A stretch of DNA of 64,000 nt from Prosapia bicincta (GCA_036971475.1 JBAIZL010000024.1:1376659-1440658); one strand, 5' to 3'; shown: positions 39,553 to 53,600, counted from the first letter of the stretch. Notes: a model not told the origin generated them from the sequence alone. Numbers and translations: made by a program.

Positions 39553-41046
39553 TATGCAACTCCGATGCAAATGTGGCCAGGTATTAATTAATCCTACTGC
39601 CTCATTGCATTTATTAAACAAATCTTTTGAGTGTTTTGAAAACGCTATATATGCAGTGTCCATTGTTGGAAAAGAAATGTATCTGGGCATATCCAAACAG
39701 TTTCTGAATTTTAAGATGAGCTTTCTTATCTGATGGTAGTCTGGAAGTAGCTATTGCATTCCATTTATAGTCTACCTATAAATGTAGCATCTTTTAATGC
39801 TAATCAAACTTTTAAAAATCAGCGTGGCTGTAGCCTTTAGATACAAAAAAAAAATACTGAGTAAAAAAATTGTATACATTTATTTTCTAAATACTAATAA
39901 TTATAATTTAGATTTGAGCTTTGCTTTTTAAATCTTTGTCTGTAGTGTTCATATAGAAATACAGTAAATCGTAATATGAAAATAAACTAAGCGTCTTTAT
40001 TTCACAAGGCGCCTTCCCGTTGAGCCAGTGTCTGGCTCCAGCAGCCGGCTTTCTGTTTATTTCTGACTCAGCCAATTGTGTTCCAGTCTCCGTATCTTTC
40101 AGTTCACTAGTGTTTTACAGATTGGTGTATTACTCAACATAATCAGTTGTGTTTGAGTGTTCGTATCGTTCAGCTACTGAGCAACACCAAATAAAACGTA
40201 TGGCATTCCATTTGACATAAAAACTGCTGAAGCGTTCTATTGTGACAGAAGGTTAATGGGCCATAAATATCTTTCTTTATTTATGCTGTAAGTTTCGCGA
40301 GTCGATAAATATCCCTTAGTCTTGATATATCTCTCATGGACAAAACAAATCAGAAAATAATCTCTCTTGAAGCAACATGATTATCTGGGCTGGTCTTTAT
40401 ACCCGCTACTAGTAAATTGTTGTGACTAGGCTGACCTAACATGTAAATCGCAGTGGATTAAGGAACTGTACAAAAGGCATGTAACTAAATTGTACATATA
40501 TTCCTATATTGTTTTTAAAATTTAATTACAATTTTCAATAACTGTAATTTAAATACTTATAACAATTATATATCTACTTCTAATTGGATGTTTATGATTA
40601 TGTAGTACAAACGTACATATCCCTTCCATTTTATTACTATAACTATATGCTGTATCCTGTAAAGCTAAATGAGGTGCTAATGATTTCATATAACACAAGG
40701 CGACATGGTTATTGGTTGGAAGTACTTTTAAAGACAGTGTATAATTTTCATACATAGATTTTTCAGTTTCATTTATTAATGATTTTATTATGCATAAATC
40801 TAAACAGCTGAATTTTCACCTTTACTGCTTAACAATAGGTCAAAATTATATTATAACTGATTTTTATAAAATGAAATTGTGTAACTATGAAACAAGTCAA
40901 CCTAATTAAACATTATCATTTGTTGAATTTTGTTACATTTTGCTGTAAGCAATTTTGGATTTACTTTTAATATCAAGGGGATCTAGAAGTAATCTTAATT
41001 TTGAATTAAAAAGTACATGAGTGAAGGTACACAAATTTTATTATAT
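39553..41046. other. No gene recognised
   Basis: AT-rich sequence without credible coding or repeat boundaries. A GC-richer patch at about 40010-40200 is unassigned. Confidence 0.35.
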
Positions 41047-41815
41047 AATCTTAAAACGACTTTTTCATCAACTTGAAAAACAACTTTTTTCATATTTGTC
41101 TACATTGTCGCGAAACAGATTGAAGAACTTGTCATACCTTGGAACAGACTTTGATATACCATCTGCGTAAAAATCTGCTACCTGTGAATGTAGCCTGTCT
41201 GCCATGGTGTTTTGAAGCTCTTTGTCATTGACAAACTGCTGAGATGCAAGCCATCTGAAAGTGAAAGTCACTAGAAGCATGTCCGGGATGGTAAAAAATG
41301 TCCCATTTGAACTTGGCCAAAAAATCACTTGTTTTTCGAGCTGTGTAAGTGCGAGTGTTGTCATGCATAAACACAACACCACATGTCAGAAGGCCATGAC
41401 GGATGTTTTGGATCGCTCTCTCAGTCTTTTTAAAGTTTCATAGTAGACAGTTCCATAAAATCAATGAGTAAGATGCCCTTAACATCCTAAAAAACTGTAG
41501 TCATGCATTTCCTCGCTGACAAAGTTTAACGGTTTTTCTTTGGATTGCTTGGAGAAGTGGTATGTCCCCATTGCATTGAAGCCGTTTTGTCTCAGTATTA
41601 ATGGAGGTCACCCAAGTATCATCGCAAGTAAAAGTCCTGTTCAAAAATTCTTTTCCTTCAAACTCATACCTAGAACAAAAGTCTATTGCAGAACTCATTT
41701 TTTGTTTTGTGGTTATCAGTCAGGAGTTTGGGTAACCAACGAGCACAAAGCTTGTGGTAGCCTAGTTTTTCTGCCACAATTACGTGTAGAAAAACGTAAT
41801 TTTCCCCAAGGGAAT
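41047..41815 (-). pseudogene. Degenerate mariner transposase
   Basis: On the - strand, pieces in several frames follow mariner order. EKLGYHKLCARWLPK is near 41770. EFLNRTFTCDDTWV (first catalytic Asp block) is near 41640. Fragments of the middle follow, then the C-terminus QNTMADRLHSQVADFYADGI and SVPRYDKFFNLF (41068-41382). Frame changes and stops are numerous. The N-terminal DNA-binding region is cut off where the LINE begins at about 41815, and no inverted repeats remain. Confidence 0.85.
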
Positions 41816-42735
41816 CCTAAATCTTCTTGACCACAACATCCCAAAGAAAGATTGTAACCCACTAGAACTAAAGGCTGCAGCCCTCAGAACCATCAACACA
41901 GTCTATCCAGAGACACAGTGGCTGCATGTATATACCGATGGATCGTGCCTCCCAGACAAAGGACAGACTGGAGCTGGTTATTACTGTAATCTTTTCGAAG
42001 GATCGCTAGCAGTTGGCAACAACCAAAGTAACTTTGACGGTGAAATAACCGCCATACTAGCGGCATCAAACGAAATGAAGAAAATAAAGACACCGGCACA
42101 AGCAGTCTTTCTTGTAGACTCAATGGCTGCAATAATGGCCGTAACAAATAACAAGAAGACCGATTGCAGATCCACTCTAGCCTGCCGTCAAAATTTGTCA
42201 AAACTAATGAATAGGGGATGGAAAATTGAATTACAATGGATCCCCAGCCACGTGGATATAAGAGGTAATGAATTAGCTGACTCATTGGCAAAAAAAGGAA
42301 CAACGCTCCCACAGCCGAGCGTAGCAACTTCGCTCCCCTCCATAAAAATACAAATAAATGCTGCAATAAAGAGGAGCACTCAGGCCTATTTACGAGAAGC
42401 ATCTTTTAATAAACGTTGGGCTACTCTTGTCGAAAACGGGCCAATTAACAACATGTTACCCCGACGGGACGGGGTTGCACTTTTTAGACTCACAACTGGA
42501 CACGATTACCTAGCTGCACACCTAAACAAGATACACGTCTTCTCGTCTCCCAGGTGCACCCTATGTGACAGCGGGGAGAACATGACAGCTGAGCACCTCC
42601 AGTCATGTACAGCTCTGGACCATGGACCCCTGAACGACACGAAGGAAGAAGAGATCTCTCGCCTCTACTGGTCAGCGCGCCACCAAATGGCCCAACAGCC
42701 AAGAGTGGGCGTTGGCTAGTAAGTAAGTAAGTATA
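41816..42735 (+). mobile_element. 5'-truncated LINE copy with TAAG tail
   Basis: A sense-strand LINE fragment adjoins the mariner relic and ends TAGTAAGTAAGTAAG at about 42717-42731. This is the same type of 3' tail as the insertion at 9347-10072. A target duplication could not be identified. Confidence 0.8.
41826..42719 (+). pseudogene. LINE ORF2 C-terminal fragment with a complete RNase H domain
   Basis: The frame is open from about 41823 to the stop at 42719. It includes all RNase H blocks: YTDGSC (first Asp, about 41931), FDGEITAI (Glu), LVDSMAAIMAV (Asp) and WIPSHVDIRGNELADSLAKKG (His, Asp). It continues through LFRLTTGHDYLAAHLNKI, a CTLCD...EHLQSC finger-like motif, SRLYWSARHQM and a GVG terminus. 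It is homologous to 9358-10050 but diverged from it. Without endonuclease and reverse transcriptase it is a dead 3' end, though still uninterrupted. Confidence 0.9.
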
Positions 42736-44060
42736 TTATTTATCGTGAATGTTTATTCCATCTTTTAAACTTCGCTACTTAATGACAGACTATACTTTCA
42801 CTGATAATGTTTGAGCCATAAACCGCACACAATTCACCACGAATCTCAACTACTGAGCGATTTTTAGCCCACAGAAATCTTATGACACCATGAAATTTAC
42901 ACTTGCAGGATTTTTTATTACAGCACTCGTCATTTGAGGCTATAACTGGATAACATGCACAACCAAGCACAGTTAGACATGTACTGAACCACTGTCCACA
43001 AAATATCAACATGGGAGCACTACCTCCCAATACTTCTCATGCTATGCATACCTGGCAGTTAGTTTCTAAATAGTCTTTGTAATTGAAATGTTTTATTAAC
43101 TAAATTCATTATTGTTTTTGTATTTACTTAAGGCAAGAATCACAAAATAAAGAAGATATAAAATTTCTATATTTGGGAAAAATAAAGGATCATGAAAGAT
43201 TCATGGTTAGGTGAGACATTCAATTAATTTAATATGTCATAAATGACAACTAAAAATGTAGTTGAAAATATTTCTGATTATTGTATTACTATACAACAGA
43301 ATACATTATAAAAGTTAGTGTTTATTGTTTTATTTTTAATACAATATTTTTTCTATGAAACAATATCATTAGATTAATAACTATACAAAGTTGTATATAT
43401 TAATCATACATTTTAAATGCAAGACATTTTAATCATTCATAACTATTTATCTTGAAATGTATTTTAAAACAATGTCTAAAATATTGCCTTTAATATGAAC
43501 TTTTGTATTTTGTTAAAAATGCCAAATATATGTTTAATTATTTTTTTATTAATTCACAGTCATGGCTTTACATTAATATACAAACATGATTTAAATATAC
43601 AATTGTGTGATTAATAATAATGTATGGCTTGCATATTGCATATGTTATTGTAATTAACAAAAATATATGATATTGGTAAAAAATATATGATTTGTGTATA
43701 ATATCTGAAGTATTTACCAAGATTTCATTCATTAATGTGTAAACTATAAGTAACAATATTGTTTTATTGTGCGCCAGGAAGTGTGATGGTAAGTTGTCAT
43801 CAATATTTTTTAAAATATCGAATAAACCTACAATGAAGCAAAGGTAGTTGATTCATGTCCATTGTGTGAAATGTATCTTTGCGATTAAACATTTTTTTTT
43901 CTGTTCAATCCTACTTTTTTAATGTTTTGGTCTATTCTTGTAAAAAAAAGTTGCAAATTATTAATGTTTCTATAAGATGATTCAACAAGGACTTTGCAAC
44001 TTTGAAAATTCATACAAATTAATTGATAGAACCTACAGAGCTGGATTTAGTGTTATTAAA
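42736..44060. other. No gene recognised
   Basis: AT-rich intergenic sequence. The short frames (42779-43030 and 43568-43756 on the - strand) have no recognisable features. Confidence 0.35.
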
Positions 44061-44681
44061 ACGTTCAGCATGGTTAGCGTACTGGCACGCTCAGGGTTCC
44101 CTTACGAGGCACAGAGAGCGTGCTGGTGCGCTCCCAGCTTACCTTCTTAGATACGGCGAGCTCACCGGCACGCTCACTCCCAGGCTAATTGAAACTTCTC
44201 TAGTGTCGATACGTGTTTCTCTAAAGGTTTGATTTTTACGCCAGTGCTTCAAAAGAGTTTGGAGAACATTGTGCTTGATTCGTTTCTAAATCCGACCAAC
44301 CCAAGGTAACTTTTTGATGCTTCAACTGAAACAATGCTTCAAGAAGTTTTATAAACAGATTTAATTTGGTTTAACTTTTATATTTTAATGGTTTTTTTTT
44401 AGTTTAAACCACTTTACGCTGCAAAATATCCGGTAAAAACAACGATCATAAAAATTAACTAAGCTTTCTGAACTTAACACAAGAATAAACGATAACTGCC
44501 CTGTTAGAGTGAATGAACCAACTCGAGGTGGGAACAGACTGTTGTAAATATGAGCCATTGACAAAATGCTTGAACGTCCGGAAACCTAATGTGTCATCAT
44601 AAGATTGTAGTAAACAAATGTCAGCTAATCTCGGCTATAAATAGTCTCGGAGGTAACATATGTATTATCTATGTCTCCGTT
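44061..44681. repeat. Dispersed repeat, copy 2
   Basis: Collinear with 38948-39552 in the same orientation. The hammerhead-like motif that precedes copy 1 is not present here. Confidence 0.8.
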
Positions 44682-45382
44682 TACATTATCGATCTCTATG
44701 GTTTTGTGAAACACATGGCACAACCAGAAACAAACATTCCGAGGTAAATGTTGAGTGCTTATTTTTAGTATGTAGTATATTTTAGTAGTAGGGTGTTTAG
44801 TTTTGTATGTAAATTATCATTTTTTCTCTAACTTTTTAATTGTTTTATTATTTATCATACAGTAATTTATCATTTGTATTTCTTTTTTTTAATTGTGACC
44901 CGATAAATAAAACAATATTTTAGTGTCTAATACTGTTCTAATGCCCCCAATAAACCTGTATATGTTAGAAATAAAATTATTGAGATGAAAACAACGGGCT
45001 CGATAATTAGATGCTACGAAAAGCTATGCAACCCGCATTGCGTTCCACTGCCGTCAGACGTGGAAGTTAATGAAAAACAGACAGTAGTTCGATGAGATCA
45101 GCAATATCTCCACCATGCTGAATGTGTTAATCTCCATAAGGGGGGGGGGGAGTTAAAGAACAAAATATTAATAATAATAGCAGTTATGTAAAATATATAC
45201 CTCTCCTGAGTAAGAAGTGTTGTGCTATGTAATAAATTAATTTTATTGCTTGACTTTGTATTTTTATCTTGTTTGTTTTATTTGACTTGTACGATAGCTT
45301 GACAACTAATTTTTTGTGAGATTTTGAGTTCACAATTTTGACTTTTACCTTTGTGAATAGTTCTCACTAGCTAAGCTCTAAT

Positions 45383-45492
45383 TAACTAAATATAATAAAT
45401 GATACTTAACCAAGTAAATACGTAAGGGTTTACTTGCTGATGTCTTTTGAAACAATAGTTCCTTTTATGAAGCAAAGCCTCTACTGGTAGTG
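45383..45492. repeat. Single arm of the palindromic repeat seen at 62113-62272
   Basis: It shares ATACGTAAGGG..TTACTTGCTG and GAAACAAT.GTTCC with the arms near 62.1-62.3 kb. The segment CTGATGTCTTTTGAAAC (45437-45453) resembles a collapsed hammerhead core with no real stem II. Confidence 0.65.
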
Positions 45493-47621
45493 CCCCCACT
45501 AAGTACAAAGGTTGTTGGTGTGAAATTTATGAGTGTAGGGGGGGGGGCGGTTTAATGGTATGTTGTAACACACTTTAGATGGTGTTACATATTAAAAAAG
45601 GAAATTTCAGAAAACGAACGAGAATGTATTAAAAAATGTAACAATAATAGAACTAGATCAAACAAAATTGTGATTTGTTAGAAATAAATCAAATCTCTGG
45701 TTGGTAGTGGCATCTGTAGGAAGAGTTTGAAAGATTAAAGTAATATGCGCACAATCGATGCGCGGTAACTAGGACGCCTGCTTGCGACCGATAGTTAACT
45801 CTTGTAAAATCAGGATGTAGAAGGCAACGGTCGTCTCCAAGAGTGAGGAAATGTTTTGTTTTAAATTTTTAATGTAACAGTCATTTTTTTAAAATTTCTT
45901 TTAATTAGAATATAGAAGACAGCTCGTCGCCAAGAACGAAGATGGAACGCTGAGTTACTGAAGCCCTTTTCAAAATCATGACCGAGGGAATCTTGTAAGG
46001 TTTTTCCAATAGAAGGATGCGAGGCTACACCTTATTAAAACAGCTAAGTGAACAAATTCAAACTTTGGTGAACTATCACAAAATTTAAATGCTTAAACAG
46101 TTTAGTACAAAATTAATAAACTTTAAATTTTTCAATACGTACATAAATGTAATTTATGCATTATTTGCTGCATTTGTTTTCAGTTGAAATTGTAAGAATT
46201 CATTATGAAAAGAGCAAGCAAGCAAACTCGAAAACAGAGTCATTTCAGCCATTGATTTATTAATATGTAAATTTCTTCAAAAGTAAATTGTTAAATGTTC
46301 ACAAATGAGTAACTAACGCAATGTTTCAGAAATATGTATTTTGGTTTGTAACTTTATAATTTTTTTGCTAAATAAAATATGTTTGATGTTTTAATTGAAA
46401 TTTAAGAGAGCAATTATTTAACGAGCACACAAATCCCATACATCTTAATTTAATATGCCTTCAAATAATAATTTAATGAGACTCTGCTAGTTTAAATGGT
46501 TTAACTTTGCATTTTAAAACTTTCAATACTTATTACACAAGTAACCTAGTTCTACCTTCAAGATATGAAGAGCATTACAGACAGACAGTAATTTGCCTGA
46601 CCTGTGGCGTAGAGCTAGAAGCCCTGGTAAGTAAAATTAATAATGTTGGTAAGGGCTTGACACGTTACAATGTAATGGAATAGGGGGTCGGTGTCAAAAT
46701 GTGTGTGGTAATTTAATATGTTTTTTTTTTATCTGTTGCGTAGTGTTTGTATATTTCTAAAGTTGTTAGTTTTTTACTTTGTTTTAATATGTAGAGAATG
46801 TTTAAATTAGTAAGTATGTCCATGTGTGTGTGTGTGTGTTGCATAGCTGGATTTTGTGTTTGTGTGGTTTCTTTGGGTGATGTATTCTTCGAAGCATGTG
46901 TAAAAATTACCTACTGGTTAGGCCGAATTCAATAAAAACAAAACTTATCTTGTTAATAAATTTCAACTTATATTTTAAAAAAATAGATACATTTCTCCAA
47001 AAATTTAAAATACAGTTAACATTAAACAATCAAGGTTTATTTTACAAAGTAAAAGCAAACAGAACCCATTCATAATATATTATATAACTTATGTTATAAT
47101 ATTTCTATAAGTAACTGGTTAGGATAAATTTGGGGGTTTCTTTGGAAGAAAAATAAACTTTAGTAATGTACAAGGGAAGAAGTTTACTAATGCACATGAA
47201 GCAAAAAAACTTTTGGAAAATCAGATCTGTCCAGTTGGTCACGCAGTATAACTTTATCTACCATTATTTTCAATGATACATTAATTTGCAGCTACAGTTG
47301 TGTACTAGATTTATTGCTAACATTCATTAAAATGTTTCTTAGATTAAAAACATACATTTTTACAATATTTTAATTTTTACACAGATATACCATTATTTAC
47401 AAATAATAAAATAGAAAAAAGTTTCAAGAATAATATCAACTCTGAATCAAGTATTACATAAATGACAAACATTGAATACTTATATATAAATAAATGAAAT
47501 TATAATATCTATGGAAAAACTCCTTTTTATTCTTAATGCAGTATAATCCAATACTACATTTGTTTTGATTAATTAACTATTTATCTATTTCACATTACAA
47601 ACATGTTTATTATGTTACAGG
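45493..47621. other. Intergenic DNA downstream of PHYH; no gene recognised
   Basis: There are G homopolymers near 45140 and 45541 and a short (GT)n tract near 46828, but no supportable genes. TTTATT at 47606-47611 is AATAAA on the - strand, a possible PHYH polyadenylation signal. Confidence 0.4.
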
Positions 47622-47681
47622 TTATACTGCAGTAAAACCTTCTGCGCCTCGTACAACTAGGCTCTTCACTTTCCACATAGA
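47622..47681 (-). CDS. PHYH: PHYH terminal coding exon (60 nt)
   Basis: After the acceptor TTCTTTACAG the frame reads [19 protein letters not shown] and TAA. It aligns with the IWxxRxRLVKG end of vertebrate PHYH. Phase 0 agrees with the previous exon, 6.0 kb away. Confidence 0.8.
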   Translation of the reverse strand, partial: SMWKVKSLVVRGAEGFTAV

Positions 47682-50600
47682 CTGTAAAGAAGTATACATA
47701 ATTTATTTTTCAAATTAATTAAAATTTATAAGCAAAGAAATTATGTTGCATAACTATCAAGCATTAAAATAACCATTGACTTAATAGTCTAAAGCAATTT
47801 AGATTTATTTATTCATACTTTTGTACACGCACATTGAAACAGCCAGAAATGGGATTTTAAAGTCAGTAAATCAGAATTTTTTAAAACATTGTTGGCTAAA
47901 ATACACGTTAAAAATTTAATAAAGGCAAGGCCTAATGTTAGCAAAGTTTGTAGTACTCAAAAAATAATTTGAAAGAATACAAATGAATCATCTAAGCCAA
48001 TAAGATTGTACTTATTTAGACAGGTTTCAAGCTGAGGAGACAGAAAGAGGATTCTGTGTGTAAAATCAAATAAGACTAAAAGTACTAAGTAGCAGATTTG
48101 ATAAAATGATATCTTATGCTAGAAACAGTAGATTTTGAAATGTTTAAAAGAAATTTTTATTTAAATGTATAAAAACAATAAGTAAATAATTGAAGGTATA
48201 CTTAAAACGTGTAACAAATTTAGTTGTAGGAATGTTAACCCATTCGCTTACAATTTTTTTTACACCGACTGAGCCATAAAAAACTAATTTTTTAGGCCAT
48301 TTTTAAAGGTTTTTGTTGATTACTTTTTTTAAGTTAATATTTATGTTTCTTATGGAACCTATTGTTATTTTTTTATTCACAAATACATTTACTTTCAAAA
48401 TATATACTAATATTTATAATATCTTTTCTTTTATAATTTAATAATATGTAAACAACTAAAATGTTTCAACGAAAAATATCAAACTTAATTTTTTTTATTT
48501 CAATTATCCTAAAGTAAAAGCATAAATTACCTTTGGAAATACTCCAAAATATTCTTCAGGGTGCAAAGAATATGTTTCAATTTCACAAGATTTAAGAAAA
48601 GTTAACTTTTGTGTTGTATACTTTGAAACATTCTGGTAGGTGAAATGTGACGAGGCACAGTCCACACTCCCACCGACTGGTTCTTTGGCCTTTTAGTGGG
48701 CTTAGGTGGTTTGGAACATGGAATTTTTTCTTTAGGCCTACCCATTCTTGGTTTACCCCTATCTCTAGTACTAACTCTAATAGGCCTAGGACAAGGATCA
48801 AGAAAACTAGGGGCATCATCCTCCTCACTAGCAGTAGGAGACAGAGGGGCAATTATTCCATCAAGGTAGATTTGATCGAGTAGCTCAATTAGATTGGAAT
48901 TCTGTGAGCTTTGATCATCTGAATTAGATGGTAATACAGGCCTATCTTGGACATTTATATCAGAAATTACATTATTTACATCTAGTGGAGTCCTAGGCCT
49001 AACATAACTACAAGAGGGCTGCTCAAGTTGCAACTTATCACTTATTGCAGAACAAGGCAGATTACATTTTTCATGATGTGGTGAACCTGTTATATTACAG
49101 TCTATTATGATTTTTTTTATTCATTACTTACATCTACATCTATTTAAGATTCAATGTCCAACTGTCTTATTTCATTATCACTCTCAAATGTTTTCTCAAA
49201 CAAATCACTGTCCCATTCTCCAATAATTCTTTCCATTTCACAATCTTTCAACTCCTTCTCACTTTCATCAACAAATAAAATAATAAATCCACTCATTTTT
49301 AACTTGAAAAGAACACAAATAACAAATTAAATACAATTTGGTTAGGTTATAAACATAATCCACACAACTACAACGTAAACACAACATCACAGACAATGTC
49401 AGCTGATCGGTCGCCAGATAAAACGTAAATATTGAAAGAACGGACAGTCCAAAGAAGATAAAAATACTACCATTGGAAAGCCCAAAGCCTGTAGAATAAG
49501 ATGCATATGCGATCTATTGGATTTACTAAGAACTAACTCGACACAAATGAGTTATATTGGAGGACGGCGATTCACAGTCGCTTCACAGAATGGCACACTT
49601 GGTCGCGACGGCGGATCGCCGTCATTGTAAGCGAATGGGTTAATAGAGGAAAAAACAATGAAACAGATTACTGTTACTGTTGATATATTATATCAAAATT
49701 CATGGAATATGTGAGCTAAACACCAAACAACTAAATCAGCAGCAGACAGTAGGAGTGAGAAGAAAATTCTAAAATTGTGAAATTTTAACAATTGAAAAAC
49801 CCAATAAATTGGAAGAATACGTAAACATACTACTAGAAACATGAACAACATTTCTTGGAAAAACTCATAATGTGAAACAGAATATCCTACGAACAGAAAT
49901 AAAATACTAAAATTATTTGTTATAACAAATTTAAATTGTTTTTTGTAAATACATTTGAGACAAGAGTCAGTGGGGTAAGAAAGGGAAATGTTGGTAGTGA
50001 GATGTAATGACACCAATAGAAGTAGAGCACAAAGTTCAAGTGATAAAGGATGGGGACGTTAATGGAAACAGAAAGAAACAGGAAGAAAAAATGTAGCAAG
50101 TGAGAGATATCGGAAGAAGAATTGAGACATAGACAGAGTGCCAACGGAAATCTTTCACAAATGTTTCCATATTTAGCCTGGTAAGCTAAGATTTAAATTT
50201 GTAATTATTCCAGGTAAACTAGCATGAAGATATAGTCTCTTGAAGATTTCCTACCAGAAGATATAAAAGGCAAACTATTTTGTAACGTAAAATTTTGAAA
50301 ACATAAATCTGTATAAAAGTTTGAGTCTGTTTTTTAATTTAAAATTAAAATATAGTAAAATGCTTATCTATAAAACCGATATAAAATTAAACCGCCTAAT
50401 AGGGAGCTTGCTGTATTTGAAAGCTGTACAACTATGCCAGATGAATTCAGGCTGTACATCCCAGAATGGGCAGGACAACAGCGATGTCGATTTCAGAGGG
50501 ATTATTTTACTAAGTTGAAAGGCAAGTGAAAGTAAAAAATACTTGAATGTTTTTTTCAAAACTTCTATTTTTAAATACAAATTAATTTAAAGCGAACAAT

Positions 50601-53600
50601 CAATTTCAGAACATATTTGGCCTTACCCGTAAATTCATAAAATTTCAGTGTTGAATAAATTAAGCAAAGATTTTGAAGATAATAATTTTTGTCAAACAAT
50701 AAATTACAATATGAGGAATACATGAAAAATAATTGCTAAAAAAATTTTTTTGTATAGTAAAATGATTTGATATGTATTTAAATTAGGTGGAAAATTAACA
50801 GTTCATAATGTATTATTATAAAATGAAATATTTTTGTTAGACAAAAGATGAATGACATTGATTTTATTTTAATTTATGACAAAAGTATGGTAGAATACAT
50901 TGTTTAAATAATCTTTGTTAGTACATTCAGGTGTTAAATTACCATGTTAGAATAAGTTAAGAATAAATCTGAAAGTTGGAAATTTCATGAGTAAGTATTA
51001 AGAAAATTGTATTAATTTTATAAAAACTATAACCAACAGTTATGTCTAAATTAGAATATTTGAGTCAATTAAAAAAATTAAATCATATTAAACAAACACT
51101 TTTCTTTTCATATAACCTCAAAGAAAGAAATCACATGGTATGAGGTCTGGTGATCTTAGTGGCAACAGCATATTGCATTAGATCTGTAGGATCACATCCT
51201 ACCTAGCTCTATGGCAATTATTTGTTTATGTACTGTTGTCACACATTATTATGATAAAGAACATGACTACCATCTTATTGAAAAATGAAATCATTGTGTA
51301 GCTGATGCACACATATTTACTGTTACAATTAATAATTGTAAATACTAAACAAATATAAATATTTATAAACCTGCCTATAGTAGCAGTTACCTATATTTGT
51401 TGAGAACGGCCGTTTCGGGAGATGTGTCCCAATGTCAACTCAGACCGTAACTGATCTCAAGGTTTACGTATATTAGGGTGTTAGGGTGGGGGTGGGATGT
51501 TATGGTGGTGTGGGTGTATTTTGTGAGTATTAGAAGTTATGATGTCAAAAAGTGTGTGTAAGTTGTATTGCAATTGTGTATTGAGTATGTGTGTAGGGTG
51601 TAGTTTGAAGTGTCTGTATATTTCGTACTGTTAAATTGTGTAGCATTGGTTATTTCTGTCTTGTTTACGAAGAATTTGTAGGTTAGATGTTATGTCTATG
51701 TAGTCATGTTTTGTGGAGTTGAGATGATCGGCAAAGTTTGATTGGTAGTTTTTGTTTGTTAGTGCTTTTATATGTTCTTGGTAACGTGTGTAGAAGAACC
51801 TCCCTGACTAGCCTATGTAAAAACTGGGGCACGAACCCAGTTCCCACCCCCACCCTAACCTACGTAAACCTTGAGATCAGTTACGGTCTGAGTTGACATT
51901 GGGACACATCTCCCGAAAAAGCCGTCCTCAACAAATATAAGTAAGTGCTACTATAGGCAAGTTTATAAATATTTATAATTGTTTAGTGAAAACTAGTAGC
52001 TCACGTGAAGGTGGAATCAACAAATATGAATTGTAAATAATGTCGGTCACTGTAGCTGCCATAAAAAAAAAAAACTGTCTTCTGCCTATTCTTAGTGGGC
52101 AAACTGTTAATTTAATATCAAGTAGCATCTATGAAAGAGAAACTGTTTAAACGCCTCTTTCATAAGTTTTGTAACTTCGAAAGTTATTATGAAACACTGT
52201 AGACGTTTATACAGGGTGCGGCAGCATAACTTCCTTTTTTTAAATGCTGGCCATTCAGTTAGTTGATGTCATAGCGGAGCGCTAGTGGTCTCGTTCAAGA
52301 GGGGGTACAGTAAAGTTTTGTCCCGACACGTTTCAGTCGCCATCATGTGTTGGAATAGTGAGGAGAGTGCCTTTGCCGTTGAGGCCTACTTTTCAAGCGG
52401 ATGTTCGGTTATTGCAACACAGCTCGCATTTCGGAATCGATTTAATTTAGCCCCGTTGGCTCCGGCCCCAGACTGAAAATCAATTGTTACATGGGTCACT
52501 ACATTCAGACAAACTGCAAGTGCGACAAAACGAAGAACTGGAGTCCCTCGACCCGTTAGATCACCTGAGAACATTGAAGCAGTGAGAGCGTCAATGTTGC
52601 GATCACCACTGCGTTCTGCGCGCAAACACGCATCTGCCCTTGGACTATCCGATCGTTCTGTGAGAAGAATTCTTCGTGATGATCTTCATTTTCATCCCTA
52701 TAAGATGGCGATAGTGCAGGAACTTTCAGAACGTGACTTCAATTCTTCGATGGACGTGTGTGAGCTTCTTCTTGATGTCGTTCCCGAGGGTGCTATTGTT
52801 TTTTTTAGCGATGAAGCCCATTTTCATTTGTGTGGGTCGGTTAACAAACAAAACATGCGCTACTGGGCTGACAATGACCCTCGAGAATTGCATCAAAGGG
52901 CTTTGCATTCACCCAAAGTCACAGTGTGGTGTGCAATTTCCTCAGCTAGAATTATTGGTCCCTGGTTTTTTGAGGAAAATGAGGTTACAGTGACAGTGAA
53001 TTCGGACCGGTATGTAAACATGCTACATAATTTTTTTTCTCACGGCTAGAAGAGTTGGATTTGGGAGACACTTGGTTCCAACAAGACGGTGCAACAGCAC
53101 ACACTTCAAGAGCATCGATGGCTGTTTTAAGGGAACACTTTCCAGAGCGCCTTATCTCAATATGGTGTGCCGCTCTCCCGATCTGTCCCCTTGTGATTTT
53201 TTTCTATGGGGTTTTTTGAAATCCTGTGTTTATGTGAACCATCCAAGAACCCTACAAGATTTGAAGACCAACATCCAAGAAGAAATTGCCAACACCTGCT
53301 ACACTAACAAGAGTCATGACAAACGCCAGAAATCGGTTTACGCAATGTATGGAGAATGAGGGACGTCACCTAACAGATTTGATCTTCAAAACAATGTAAA
53401 TAAAAACTTTAGACATGTACCTACATTATAAAAAATAACAATAGTTTTTATTGAGTTTTCAAAAAAGGAAGTTATGCTGCCGCACCCTGTACAAGTCTAC
53501 AAGGGTTTTTCTTAAAAGACTTGGTGACTACCATGACACTAATATCAGTGAGAATGAATTGGAGGTAAATGCAGTAAGATGTCATTATGTTGCAGAATAA

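Noticed and set aside
39401..39733. 110-codon + strand frame
   Set aside because: It lies largely in the dispersed repeat, and the frame is not conserved in copy 2.
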